Source: Chlamydiota bacterium
GTDB taxonomy: Bacteria > Chlamydiota > Chlamydiia > Chlamydiales > Parachlamydiaceae
Reading direction: 5' to 3'
Assembly: GCA_013285965.1 (NCBI GenBank)
Contig: JABDGQ010000001.1
Location: 63,106 to 127,105, forward strand
DNA: 64,000 bases
Part shown: positions 24,219-32,010 of the stretch, one piece after another
Layout: the number at the start of each line of letters is the position of its first letter
How positions within the stretch are numbered: position 1 is the stretch's first letter
Position numbers and translations under genes: made by a program
Notes under the pieces: generated by a model
Told to the model about the DNA's origin: nothing
Databases searched by the model: none
The model's input: the letters and a program-made list of their open reading frames with translations, nothing else

Positions 24219-24819
24219 AAAAAGGAGACAGTATGAATAATAAAGCCATAACTAACCGAACGAATGCTCTTAAATCTACGGGACCTAAAACGAAAAAAGG
24301 CAAAGCCATTGCCAGCCAAAACGCCATGAAGCATGGCCTACTTTCACAAAAATTGATTCTCGAAGAAGAAAGCCATCAGGAATTTGATTGTTTTAGACAA
24401 AAGCTTTATCAAGCCCTACTCCCAATCGGTGCTTTAGAAGAAATCTTAGTCGAAAAAATTGTCAGCTCAGGATGGCGATTTCGACGCCTTATCAAAGTTG
24501 AGAAAAGTTTTTTCGAAGAAGAAGACGAGTATGCTCTACGTCCGCCAGAATTTTGCGATGCCTTTAAAAAGTCTGGGGGTAATTACATGCAAATTTTATC
24601 TAGATATGAATCAGCCATAGAGAAAAGCTTTTATAAAGCAATTCATGAACTTCAGCGAGTTCAGGGTATGCGATTGGGTCAGCCAGTACTTGCTCCGATC
24701 GCATTAGACATTAATGTAAGCGATATCAATGAAGTTGGCTTCGTTTCGTAAAATGAATCTTGTTAGAGATAAAAATTCTATGCGGGAGTTCATTTCAAAA
24801 GTTCAAAAGGTTCATAAGC
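24195..24819. repeat. 24-bp inverted repeat pair flanking the GPKT gene
   Basis: 24195-24218 (GCTTATGAACCTTTTG... end) is repeated exactly, inverted, at 24796-24819 (CAAAAGTTCAAAAGGTTC...). The two copies bracket the 519-bp GPKT gene at 24233-24751 and nothing else. Confidence 0.7.
24233..24751 (+). CDS. GPKT-family protein of unknown function (element B copy)
   Basis: 172-aa protein of the same family as 14062-14574: signature LKSTGPKTKKGKA followed by ..NAMKHGLLSQKLILEEES, then helical segments with VSSGWRFRRLIKVEKSFF and RYESAIEKSFYKAIHELQRV, and a hydrophobic/Asn end. Spacing between the conserved blocks is similar in the two copies. An AAGGAG RBS lies 6 bp upstream of the ATG. Function unknown. 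It is the last gene of element B and is bracketed by a perfect 24-bp inverted repeat. Confidence 0.75.
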   Translation: MNNKAITNRTNALKSTGPKTKKGKAIASQNAMKHGLLSQKLILEEESHQEFDCFRQKLYQALLPIGALEEILVEKIVSSGWRFRRLIKVEKSFFEEEDEYALRPPEFCDAFKKSGGNYMQILSRYESAIEKSFYKAIHELQRVQGMRLGQPVLAPIALDINVSDINEVGFVS

Positions 24820-24918
24820 CCTAGTTCTTATTCAATAAAATCGTTCATAACTTGGAGAAGTGTCCATGATTGACTTATTTACGGCGATACGGTATTATAT
24901 AGGAAAAGGAGATTGTTT

Positions 24919-25179
24919 ATGAAACAGCAACAGCAACATCATCAAAAACAGGATACCGTTCGTTTAACGATCGATTTCCCTGTAGATCAACATACATACA
25001 TTAAGATGTTAGCGGCCAAAGAAGGTGTCAGCTTAAGGCAATTCGTTATTGAGCACTTACCAAGTCTTGAAAAAAGCAAGGAAAAGCATAAAGACATCGA
25101 AAAAGATGAATTTGATGAATTGTTAAAAGAATTACTCGTAGAAAAAGCTGATGTATTGAAGAGATTATCCAAGAAATGA
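24919..25179 (+). CDS. RHH-type antitoxin (partner of Doc)
   Basis: 86-aa protein. A Gln/His-rich leader (MKQQQQHHQKQ) is followed by a ribbon-helix-helix-like segment (TVRLTIDFPVDQHTYIKMLA, then AKEGVSLRQFVIEHL) and an acidic/basic C-terminal helix (DEFDELLKELLVEKADVL) of the kind that masks a toxin. ATG 24919 follows AAAAGGAG. The last bases overlap the Doc start (ATGA), which is typical for antitoxin-toxin pairs. Confidence 0.78.
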   Translation: MKQQQQHHQKQDTVRLTIDFPVDQHTYIKMLAAKEGVSLRQFVIEHLPSLEKSKEKHKDIEKDEFDELLKELLVEKADVLKRLSKK

Positions 25180-25559
25180 TTAAATACCTAGCTCTCGAGC
25201 AAGTTATCAAAATGCATGATGCGTTTATCGAAAAATTTGGCGGGCTTCAAGGGATTAGAGACATGAATCTTTTATTGTCTGCCATCGAAACACCTAAAGC
25301 GGCTATGTTTGGTACCGACCTATACCACACTATTTATGATAAGGCCGCCGCTTACTTGTATCATATTGTGCAAAATCATCCATTTAATGATGCAAATAAG
25401 CGCACTGGTTTCGGTGCAACTTATTTATTTCTGAAAGCAAATAATGTAAATTTTTTATTTGATGATGCATCATTCGAAAACTTAATAATAGAGGTTGCAA
25501 AAGGGAAAAAAACAAAAAAAGAAATTTCTCATTTTTTTGAGCATGGCCAGAATGAGTGA
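25176..25559 (+). CDS. Doc-family (Fic fold) toxin
   Basis: 127-aa protein with the Doc/Fic active-site motif HPFNDANKRTGFGATYLFLK (about residues 67-86) and the N-terminal Doc pattern YLALEQVIKMHDAFIEKFGG. Doc toxins inactivate translation by phosphorylating EF-Tu. All motif residues are intact. It overlaps the antitoxin by 4 bp and the following kinase-like gene by 8 bp. Confidence 0.9.
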   Translation: MIKYLALEQVIKMHDAFIEKFGGLQGIRDMNLLLSAIETPKAAMFGTDLYHTIYDKAAAYLYHIVQNHPFNDANKRTGFGATYLFLKANNVNFLFDDASFENLIIEVAKGKKTKKEISHFFEHGQNE

Positions 25560-26298
25560 GGTTATCCGTATCGGCAATTTCATCTACCGTAAATCAGGTC
25601 CCTGGTCACAACAAGTCCAGCAATTTCTTCGGCACCTTCACACCCAAGGATTTCATAGGGTTCCAGAGCCTTTTGGCTTTGATGAAGATGGTCGAGAGAT
25701 CGTAAGTTACATAGAGGGAGAAACATTTGATTATCCCTTAACAGAAAAAGCTAAAGCCGTGAATGTCTTATTATCTGCAGCACAACTTTTACGTGTTTAC
25801 CATGACGCATCAATTAATTTTTTAAATTCGAATCTTTACTCTCAAAATTGGATGTTCCCTTGTAAAGAGCCGCAAGAAGTGATGTGTCACAATGATTTTG
25901 CCCCATACAACATTGTCTTTCAAGGAGAGCAGGCTATTGGCATTATTGATTTTGAAACTATTCATCCAGGACCTCGTAAATGGGATATTGCTTATGCCCT
26001 TTATCGTTTTGCACCTTTTACAAGTAAAGACGATGAGGATGGCGTGGAAGGCATAGAAAATCAAATTAAAAGGGCTCGTTTGTTTTGCCAAGCCTATGGA
26101 TTAGTTGAAGAGGATAAGAAGGGAATGGCTGACTTAATGATTGAAAGACTGCAAGAGCTACTGAATTTTTTAATAAAATCTGCTAATGAAGGAAACAAGA
26201 AGTATGTATTGAATTTTCAAGCTAAACATCATATAAAATATATGAATGATTTGGAATATATAAAATCAAATAAGTTTTTAATAGAAAAAATGCTATAA
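25552..26298 (+). CDS. Aminoglycoside phosphotransferase-family kinase
   Basis: 248-aa protein of the APH/choline-kinase fold with the catalytic loop CHNDFAPYNIVF (H-x-D-x4-N) and the metal-binding IIDFETIHPGPRKWDIAYAL. The N-lobe (IYRKSGPWSQQVQQFLRHL) is short. The true substrate is unknown; many such proteins do not act on aminoglycosides. ATG 25552 overlaps the Doc stop (ATGAGTGA), so it is translationally coupled to the toxin-antitoxin pair. Confidence 0.82.
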   Translation: MSEVIRIGNFIYRKSGPWSQQVQQFLRHLHTQGFHRVPEPFGFDEDGREIVSYIEGETFDYPLTEKAKAVNVLLSAAQLLRVYHDASINFLNSNLYSQNWMFPCKEPQEVMCHNDFAPYNIVFQGEQAIGIIDFETIHPGPRKWDIAYALYRFAPFTSKDDEDGVEGIENQIKRARLFCQAYGLVEEDKKGMADLMIERLQELLNFLIKSANEGNKKYVLNFQAKHHIKYMNDLEYIKSNKFLIEKML

Positions 26299-26360
26299 AA
26301 TCAATTTTCCATTAATTATAATAACGTTGTCATATTATTATTCTTTTAAAAAAAGATAAC

Positions 26361-27301
26361 TTATTTCTTTTTTAAAACCAGATAGTGCATTCCCAAAACA
26401 GTCCAAGCATTTTCGTCTTCTAAGTATTCTATTAGTTCATTATAGGCTTTGTTTATATCTATTTGAACTTGATAAGTTCTGTGCAGTAGGGTCAAAAACA
26501 AAAGATTATGATTAAAGTAACGTTTTCTAACTTGTTCCCCTTCTAAACGAATATTTTCATATAAAACTTTTCCTGTGACATCTAAATTGCTAGAAATCAC
26601 TTCATACAACTCACTGAGTTGAGACTGTGGGTTTTCTAACATTTGTAATATTTCAAGGGTGATCTTACGATTTCCTATCCCATTATTACGTTGAGATTCT
26701 GCGACTAATGCTAAAGCTTTATCGATAGCAGTAATTGGATGCGAGGTTTTTTAGCTGAATCACAGGAATCGATGATGAGAACATATCCATTTGATAAAAG
26801 ATAGTCCCAAGTATTTTGCAAAGCTAATAATGGCTTTTTAAGATGCTGTAAAGTTAAGCGAAACAAAACCACTTCAGCAGAATTGGTCAATTGCTCATTG
26901 AAAATTTCAGCATCACCTTCTTGAAATTCTACCCTATCTCTTGCGTAGCGCTCATTTGCTTGCCTTACCGATAAAGGCAGCTTTTCTACTCCTAAAAAAA
27001 TTTTATCCTGAAATTGATCTGCAAGCCTGGAAAGGTATGCACCATTTCCACTTCCAATTTCTAAAATGCTTTTTACCTCTTTCCACCAATCTTGGGTCGC
27101 AATCCAATGAAACTCAGGTTCAAAAAAAAGTTCAGCTTGTCCTTGAAGAAAAGCGTCCCATAATTCTTCAGTAGTCGCTTGTTCTAATCTTTCCAAACAT
27201 ATTTCTTTATCGTATTGGAGAAGATGCCTCAGAGAGACTTCTGCATTCAAAGAGGACGTAGATATGATTAAAGAGAAAAAGAGCATTAGGATTTTTTTCA
27301 T
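26361..27301 (-). pseudogene. Exported SAM-dependent methyltransferase, frameshifted
   Basis: Two frames join into one protein of about 313 aa. The 5' part (27301 to about 26755) has a signal peptide (MKKILMLFFSLIISTSSLNA) and methyltransferase motif I (SILEIGSGNGAYLSRLA). At an A6 tract near 26751 (GCTAAAAAACC) the frame must shift by one, after DSCDSAKK, to continue with SHPITAIDKALALVAESQRN and then MLENPQSQLSELYEVI to 26361. As written the product stops after 196 aa (KLL region). A homopolymer error or transcriptional slippage cannot be excluded. Confidence 0.72.
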
Positions 27302-27310
27302 ACACAGTCC

Positions 27311-27660
27311 TTACATAAGTTTTGAAGAACCTAGTTCCTCAGATAATCTGCGGTGCACTAGTGGTGCAGCGAAAGGCATATTCTGCCAGTCAAATTCAAT
27401 AAAATCCAGTAGCATTTTAGACATAAACCCTTTATCATCTTGTTCATAGCGGTTGGATGGTAATGGGTAATATGAAAGGCGACCGCCCTCATAATCCGTG
27501 CACCACCAATGTACCGTGATTAAGCTATTTTTTCACTTGATAAATCGAATTATGATTAGGATCCTCATTTCCCGCAAAAATTGTAATTAGGTCTAGGCCG
27601 GCAACGTAATTTTGAGCCCCTCTAAAATTTCTCGCTGTGGTTTCGTCACATCAATGAGGA
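27311..27660 (-). pseudogene. Unidentified gene remnant with homopolymer frameshift
   Basis: On the minus strand one frame (DLITIFAGNEDPNHNSIYQV) ends at an A6 tract near 27530. Removing one A joins it to a second open frame (SLITVHWWCTDYEGGRLSYY ... HRRLSEELGSSKLM, stop 27313-27311). Further upstream a third frame (DVTKPQREILEGLKITLPA) may be part of the same gene. No start codon is found. I do not recognise the family. Confidence 0.4.
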
Positions 27661-27710
27661 TATTGTGGTTTAAAATTTAATTAATAATTTGGTAGACTCA
27701 CTCCTTTTAA

Positions 27711-28007
27711 AAAATTGGGAGAGAATACACGTGTGATACAGCTCTATTCAAAGTCTGGTTACAGCAAGAACTGCTTCCAAACTTAACTTCCGGACAAGTA
27801 TTGATTCTCGACAATGCAAGTTTTCACAAGTCAATCGAGGTTCGGAGACTGGTAGAGTCCTATGGGTGCGAAATACTTTATCTGCCGCCTTACTCACCTG
27901 ATCTAAATCCTATCGAAAAATATTGGGCAAAAATACGAGAGATACTGCCTACTGTAGCCACTTTATCGGCAGCTATTGACTTAGTAGTTTTATCAATGTC
28001 AATTTAA
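27711..28007 (+). pseudogene. IS630-family transposase, C-terminal remnant
   Basis: The open frame has the second half of the IS630 DDE domain: DTALFKVWLQQELLPNL, GQVLILDNASFHKS (second Asp) and LPPYSPDLNPIEKYWA (Glu). The N-terminal HTH and first catalytic Asp are missing, and a stop precedes the frame at 27708. A dead fragment. Confidence 0.85.
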
Positions 28008-28029
28008 ACTACTATATATAGCAAATAAA

Positions 28030-28647
28030 CTAATGAAATAGTGCTTTGAAGAGGTATGAAGCAGGGTAATTAGCATTAATTATTATTCTGAATTTGTAAT
28101 ATTGTGCAAAATTTTGATTCCATAATGCATAAACACTGAGTCCGCATTCGCTGAAAAAACAAGCTAGTAATCGTAGCGGGATTTCTACAGCGAGTAAAAC
28201 CATCATCAAAGAGTGTAGCCCTCTTGAACATAAATCGTCTTTATCATGCATTTCTTGAGCAATTTTTAAGGCAAATGAATCTGGAATAATTGGAGAAAAT
28301 ACCAGATCACAAAAAGTATGATGGACTAAGGTCGTATTTGGATAATTATAGGCGCTGATAGGTAATTCAGTATGTAGCTGTCGTAGTGCGAGCCAGATAG
28401 CGTAGATTCTTTCAGGTGGCACATCATAAGTGCTTAAACCATATTGAGTGGTATTCAATACTTCGGTTATTACCCTAAATGTTTGATTAGCATTTTGGCG
28501 CGGTGCATTCACATTAATTGTGTCATATGTACCTAAAATATATCTAATGAAGTCGTAGGCTGCTATGTATTCTTTAATAGAACAATGGTGGTCATAATTT
28601 GATACTACCATCCATGGTGGGTTTGCTAGTGAGGCCTGCATATACAT
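28030..28647 (-). CDS. Hypothetical protein, 205 aa
   Basis: Unrecognised. Aromatic- and His-rich without a signal peptide; one hydrophobic stretch near the C-terminus (LHSLMMVLLAVEIPLRLLACFF, about 143-164) could be a membrane segment. Codon use matches the core genes rather than the island. It may be one of the lineage-specific chlamydial genes. The next 300 bp upstream (28648-28960) is AT-rich and holds no recognisable gene. Confidence 0.6.
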   Translation of the reverse strand: MYMQASLANPPWMVVSNYDHHCSIKEYIAAYDFIRYILGTYDTINVNAPRQNANQTFRVITEVLNTTQYGLSTYDVPPERIYAIWLALRQLHTELPISAYNYPNTTLVHHTFCDLVFSPIIPDSFALKIAQEMHDKDDLCSRGLHSLMMVLLAVEIPLRLLACFFSECGLSVYALWNQNFAQYYKFRIIINANYPASYLFKALFH

Positions 28648-28960
28648 ATCATCCTTATAATAAAGGTTTAATTTTAATTATTTTATTCTATCATAACAAT
28701 TGATTAAAAGTAAACGTGTTTTATAATTTTTGTTTTATAATTTTTTTAAATTATTTGTTAAATAATGTAATTGATACGCTACTAATGATAAACAATCTAA
28801 GTTGTTCTTTTAGGCAGAGACCTTTTGTTGTTGTTAGCTAATCAAGTAAATTATTTATATGTTCAGCCCGTTCATGAGCATAATTTTTTGCTTTCTTGGG
28901 CGCCCTATAATTCTTTTCATTTTAGGTGCAGGTTTTAATGTTCGCTAACCGCCTCAGTAA

Positions 28961-29125
28961 CTCACCTTACGCATAACTTGAACAAGTGATTTTTGACATA
29001 GCCTAGAGCTATATATAAGGAGACACATTGCAGCAAATAGCCTAAGCTCTTTGCAAAATGTGTCTACTCTATAGATGCTTTCGGATAGGTACTAAAGGCA
29101 CTCTTCAAATTATGCGTAAGGTGAG
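28961..29125 (+). repeat. Family-1 MITE-like element (165 bp, full length)
   Basis: Best-preserved copy: CTCACCTTACGCATAA at the left, TTATGCGTAAGGTGAG at the right, and the internal arms AAGGAGACACATT and AATGTGTCT-CT. It is about 90% identical by eye to the copy at 3539. It lies in a 758-bp gene-free gap (28648-29405). Confidence 0.9.
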
Positions 29126-29317
29126 TCAGTAAGGTGATACATAGGTAAAAAATGGTGATAATCCAATTAACGCTCGGCATGTATTTCGCTTTGGAGGCTT
29201 TCTCCATTCCGGTCTTGGGCAAAAGTCTTCATAATCTTTATCCCCTTATACCATTACACTGGATAACAACAGCGCACTGTAAATTGCTACATGAAATGCA
29301 GGCTGTTTATTTACTGA

Positions 29318-29372
29318 CTCAGCTTAAGCATAATTTGAAGAGTGCCTTTAGTACCTATCCGCAGCCATCTAT
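29318..29372 (-). repeat. Partial family-1 element (right half, inverted)
   Basis: Carries the terminal repeat (CTTAAGCATAATTTGAAG) and about 30 bp of the adjoining interior (GTGCCTTTAGTACCTATCC). The opposite end is missing. The stretch between this and the full copy (29126-29317) contains only a doubtful frame. Confidence 0.75.
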
Positions 29373-29405
29373 CTAAATAGCTAAATTGAAAAATTGTTAT
29401 TAAAT

Positions 29406-30479
29406 TTATTTTAATTTACGTATATTTTCAGCTACTATGCGATGATTAATGTTTGGTATAACTAAATAGTTTACACCAGCAAGAGTTATTGTCTTGCTCA
29501 GTATCTTAACTTTTTTTAATGTTTGGACAATCTGCTCTTTTAGCGTATTACTCTCCACTTGCCAAAGAGCATCGGCTTGAAAGCCGGGACGGATAAAAGC
29601 TCTAAAATTTAATTTAAAAAATTCGTTTAACCAATGGCTATGGCTGATACCTTGGGACACCTCTTCTTTATATTGCAAATTTTTGCGCTTAATATCGCTT
29701 AAAATGCGATTCATCAGGCGAATTTGAGCATCTGGCTCATTTAAACAAAAAGTATGTCCCTCTAAGACTTTAGAAGCAAAACACTTGCTAATATCGTCAC
29801 AGCGCGTATCGTAGCGTTTTGGGCTATGTGGAAAATAATACACTACGTGCTCGCTCATGTTGTGCTTTGTTAGTTTTTCCATTAAATTATTGGCATGCGC
29901 AGCTCCACAAATAAATACCACCCCTTTACCTTGTGCATGCAATTTTAACAAATTTTCTGTCATAATTGCTATGCGCGCCTTCTCATTTTTATCTATGAGC
30001 ACATGTCTTTGTGTGATGTCCAGAGCCATCATTTTTTCATGTTTATTACTTTCAATATCAACAGCTTTTATATTGATTGCCCATTTAAGAGCATTTTCAA
30101 AAAGGGCTTTACAAGCAATGGCTGCAGGCAGCTCTTTTATTTTCTCGGCTATTTTAATATAATCTTGGCTGCTGACTTTTTGCTGCATTAAATTGAAGAG
30201 TTTAAAAAAACACATATCAAATAAATTAGCATTTTTAATGCCTGCCTTAACTAATAGTGCTTGTGCTTGTTCATGATACTGTTGTGTCTGAGCAATGTCT
30301 AGTGTAATAGACGAGAAAATTCTTCCTTCATCAAAGTCACAGGGAGCTTCCGTACAAATATAGTCGTAACCTTGCTCAAATAACTGTGGTAGCATGTCGT
30401 TTAAAATTGTCTTTGGTTCTACTTCCCAATGTCTTTCAAACATAACGACAATAGGAGGAGCAGCCTTTGGATTAATCAT
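29406..30479 (-). CDS. TraB/Tiki-superfamily-like protein, 357 aa
   Basis: The middle segment ARIAIMTENLLKLHAQGKG then VVFICGAAHANNLMEKL matches the helix plus G-x-x-H-x-x-x-L motif shared by TraB/PrgY, ChaN and Tiki proteins, and an early FDEGRIFSS-like turn may hold other active-site residues. Members of this superfamily are putative metal-dependent hydrolases or haem-binding proteins. No signal peptide. The assignment is by motif only. The 246-bp gap upstream (30480-30725) is AT-rich and shows nothing clear. Confidence 0.5.
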   Translation of the reverse strand: MINPKAAPPIVVMFERHWEVEPKTILNDMLPQLFEQGYDYICTEAPCDFDEGRIFSSITLDIAQTQQYHEQAQALLVKAGIKNANLFDMCFFKLFNLMQQKVSSQDYIKIAEKIKELPAAIACKALFENALKWAINIKAVDIESNKHEKMMALDITQRHVLIDKNEKARIAIMTENLLKLHAQGKGVVFICGAAHANNLMEKLTKHNMSEHVVYYFPHSPKRYDTRCDDISKCFASKVLEGHTFCLNEPDAQIRLMNRILSDIKRKNLQYKEEVSQGISHSHWLNEFFKLNFRAFIRPGFQADALWQVESNTLKEQIVQTLKKVKILSKTITLAGVNYLVIPNINHRIVAENIRKLK

Positions 30480-30725
30480 TTTTTTACCTTATTTCAAATT
30501 TTAAAAAATTATTTAATTATATATTTTTATATTAATTGGACATATAAACTTGAGTTTTGCTTTAAAATTAGTATAAAAGACATTTTAGTAGCTAAACTAG
30601 AAAGTGACAACACATAAAATTTTGTCGTTATAAAGAAATTATAAATAACATTGTTCTTCACAAATCACAACAAACTATTACGCAGTCTTATTATAATTAT
30701 AAATTATAATAATTCATGTCAATGT

Positions 30726-31004
30726 TTATTCTATAATTGTATCACCTAAAATCGCACACTGACATGCCAAGCGATGCTGTTCCAATTTTAAGCGAGCTAA
30801 GGTTTCCTTTTCTTGCTTTGTTTTAGGTGAGAGATTATTAGCTTCTATCCGTATTTTTATAACGCAAGCGCCGCAAAGACCTTGACAACAGCCAAACTTA
30901 ATAGGTGTTTTTAAGGGTAAATGGGCAAGTTGTCTTAGTTCAGTCCCTTCTTTTAATGGGCATATAGAACCATCTTTTGCAAAAATCAATTTAGCCATGT
31001 CCAT
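30726..31004 (-). CDS. Plant-type [2Fe-2S] ferredoxin
   Basis: 92-aa electron carrier. The cluster loop is FGCCQGLCGACVIKI (C-x4-C-x2-C) and the fourth cysteine is in LACQCAILGD near the end, which is the adrenodoxin/plant ferredoxin layout. ATG 31004 has AGGGA four bases upstream; the second ATG (30998) is an alternative. It stands alone; the redox partner is not evident. Confidence 0.88.
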   Translation of the reverse strand: MDMAKLIFAKDGSICPLKEGTELRQLAHLPLKTPIKFGCCQGLCGACVIKIRIEANNLSPKTKQEKETLARLKLEQHRLACQCAILGDTIIE

Positions 31005-31131
31005 TTATCCCTTATATCCTTATTAATCTTAGTTTTGAATCCACAATTGACAATAAGCAATTTTTAATATATATTTAATTACATCATTTTAGCTAACTAA
31101 AAAACAAACATAATAAGCAGAGGATAATAAT

Positions 31132-31905
31132 ATGTTGTATTTATCAGTACCAATCACTTACGCTTGCGTGGAAGGTGGTGCCCAGCTATGGATCACTAAA
31201 GACAAACAGATCAGTGCCACTTGTGCGGCACTTACTGCTATAGACGCAATTATCCAAATTTCCGCTCACCATTTTTTTTCAGAATACTTTCCTCCAGAGA
31301 GATCGATGGATGATGAGATATCTCTTTGCTCTAAAGCTATCATCTTACTTGCCGCAAAAAATGTTGGTAATGATTATGTTTTTTATAATAGTTGTGCAAC
31401 AATGGTTAACAAAATCATTCAAATTGCTATTACAAATTTATTTGAGAAATGTGATGAGTATTTCCCAGAATTTAATGAACCCTTAAACTATTTACCTAAC
31501 GTGGCACGCGATACTTTAAGTGGATTTTTAAATGGTGTTGTCATGGATCTGATTGCTAACAATGGCAGATTAATGTGGCATAGAGGAACTTATAACGGAT
31601 TGACAGCTGGTTTTACTCGTTGTGTTCACGTCATTTATACCGAATTGACAAGCCTTATAAATCTAGAATTACTTAAGGATGGCGGTAATTACAATATGCA
31701 GCGTGTAGCCACTATTTTGACTCAGTTTGTTCCCGAATTACTAGCCAGCATATTTTTAGGCGCACACGCACGCTTTGAAGCACTAGCTGAAACTACAATT
31801 CATACTTATCTCTATGATGAAGATTCACAGGAGAATTATGGCAAACCTATATCAGTAAGCTCCAGCAGAGTACCATTTAACTTTTACAACGATTTCTGTA
31901 AATGA
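31132..31905 (+). CDS. Hypothetical protein, 257 aa
   Basis: Unrecognised. An AGAGGAT RBS precedes ATG 31132. The protein is mildly hydrophobic (segments TCAALTAIDAIIQISAHHFF and LTQFVPELLASIFLGAHARF) with many Asn, Tyr and Cys. Its style resembles the unknown proteins at 59048-60581, so it may belong to a chlamydia-specific group of host-interacting proteins; this is only an impression from composition. Confidence 0.65.
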   Translation: MLYLSVPITYACVEGGAQLWITKDKQISATCAALTAIDAIIQISAHHFFSEYFPPERSMDDEISLCSKAIILLAAKNVGNDYVFYNSCATMVNKIIQIAITNLFEKCDEYFPEFNEPLNYLPNVARDTLSGFLNGVVMDLIANNGRLMWHRGTYNGLTAGFTRCVHVIYTELTSLINLELLKDGGNYNMQRVATILTQFVPELLASIFLGAHARFEALAETTIHTYLYDEDSQENYGKPISVSSSRVPFNFYNDFCK

Positions 31906-31938
31906 ATAATAGACTTCTTTAGAAAGAAGTCTATTATT
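31905..31938. terminator. 34-bp perfect palindrome built from two family-2 ends
   Basis: AATAATAGACTTCTTT-AG-AAAGAAGTCTATTATT, starting at the last base of the upstream stop codon. The arms are the family-2 terminal repeat, so this looks like an element that lost its interior. It would form a strong hairpin in RNA; no U-run follows. Confidence 0.65.
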
Positions 31939-32010
31939 CTTATAAAGATATATATTGATGGTCATGCTATGCATAAATTTTTATAGACAAGAATTTTTTA
32001 AAGGAAAGTA

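Noticed and set aside
24169-24819. Replication origin with iterons
   Set aside because: Only two inverted copies exist and they bracket one gene; there is no direct-repeat series.
26740-26760. Programmed -1 frameshift in the methyltransferase
   Set aside because: The A-tract lies in the wrong phase for a standard slippery heptamer and no downstream structure is evident; simple mutation or error is more likely.
29152-29376. 74-aa ORF in the repeat-rich gap
   Set aside because: Its last third is family-1 repeat sequence, no RBS is seen, and the rest resembles no protein.
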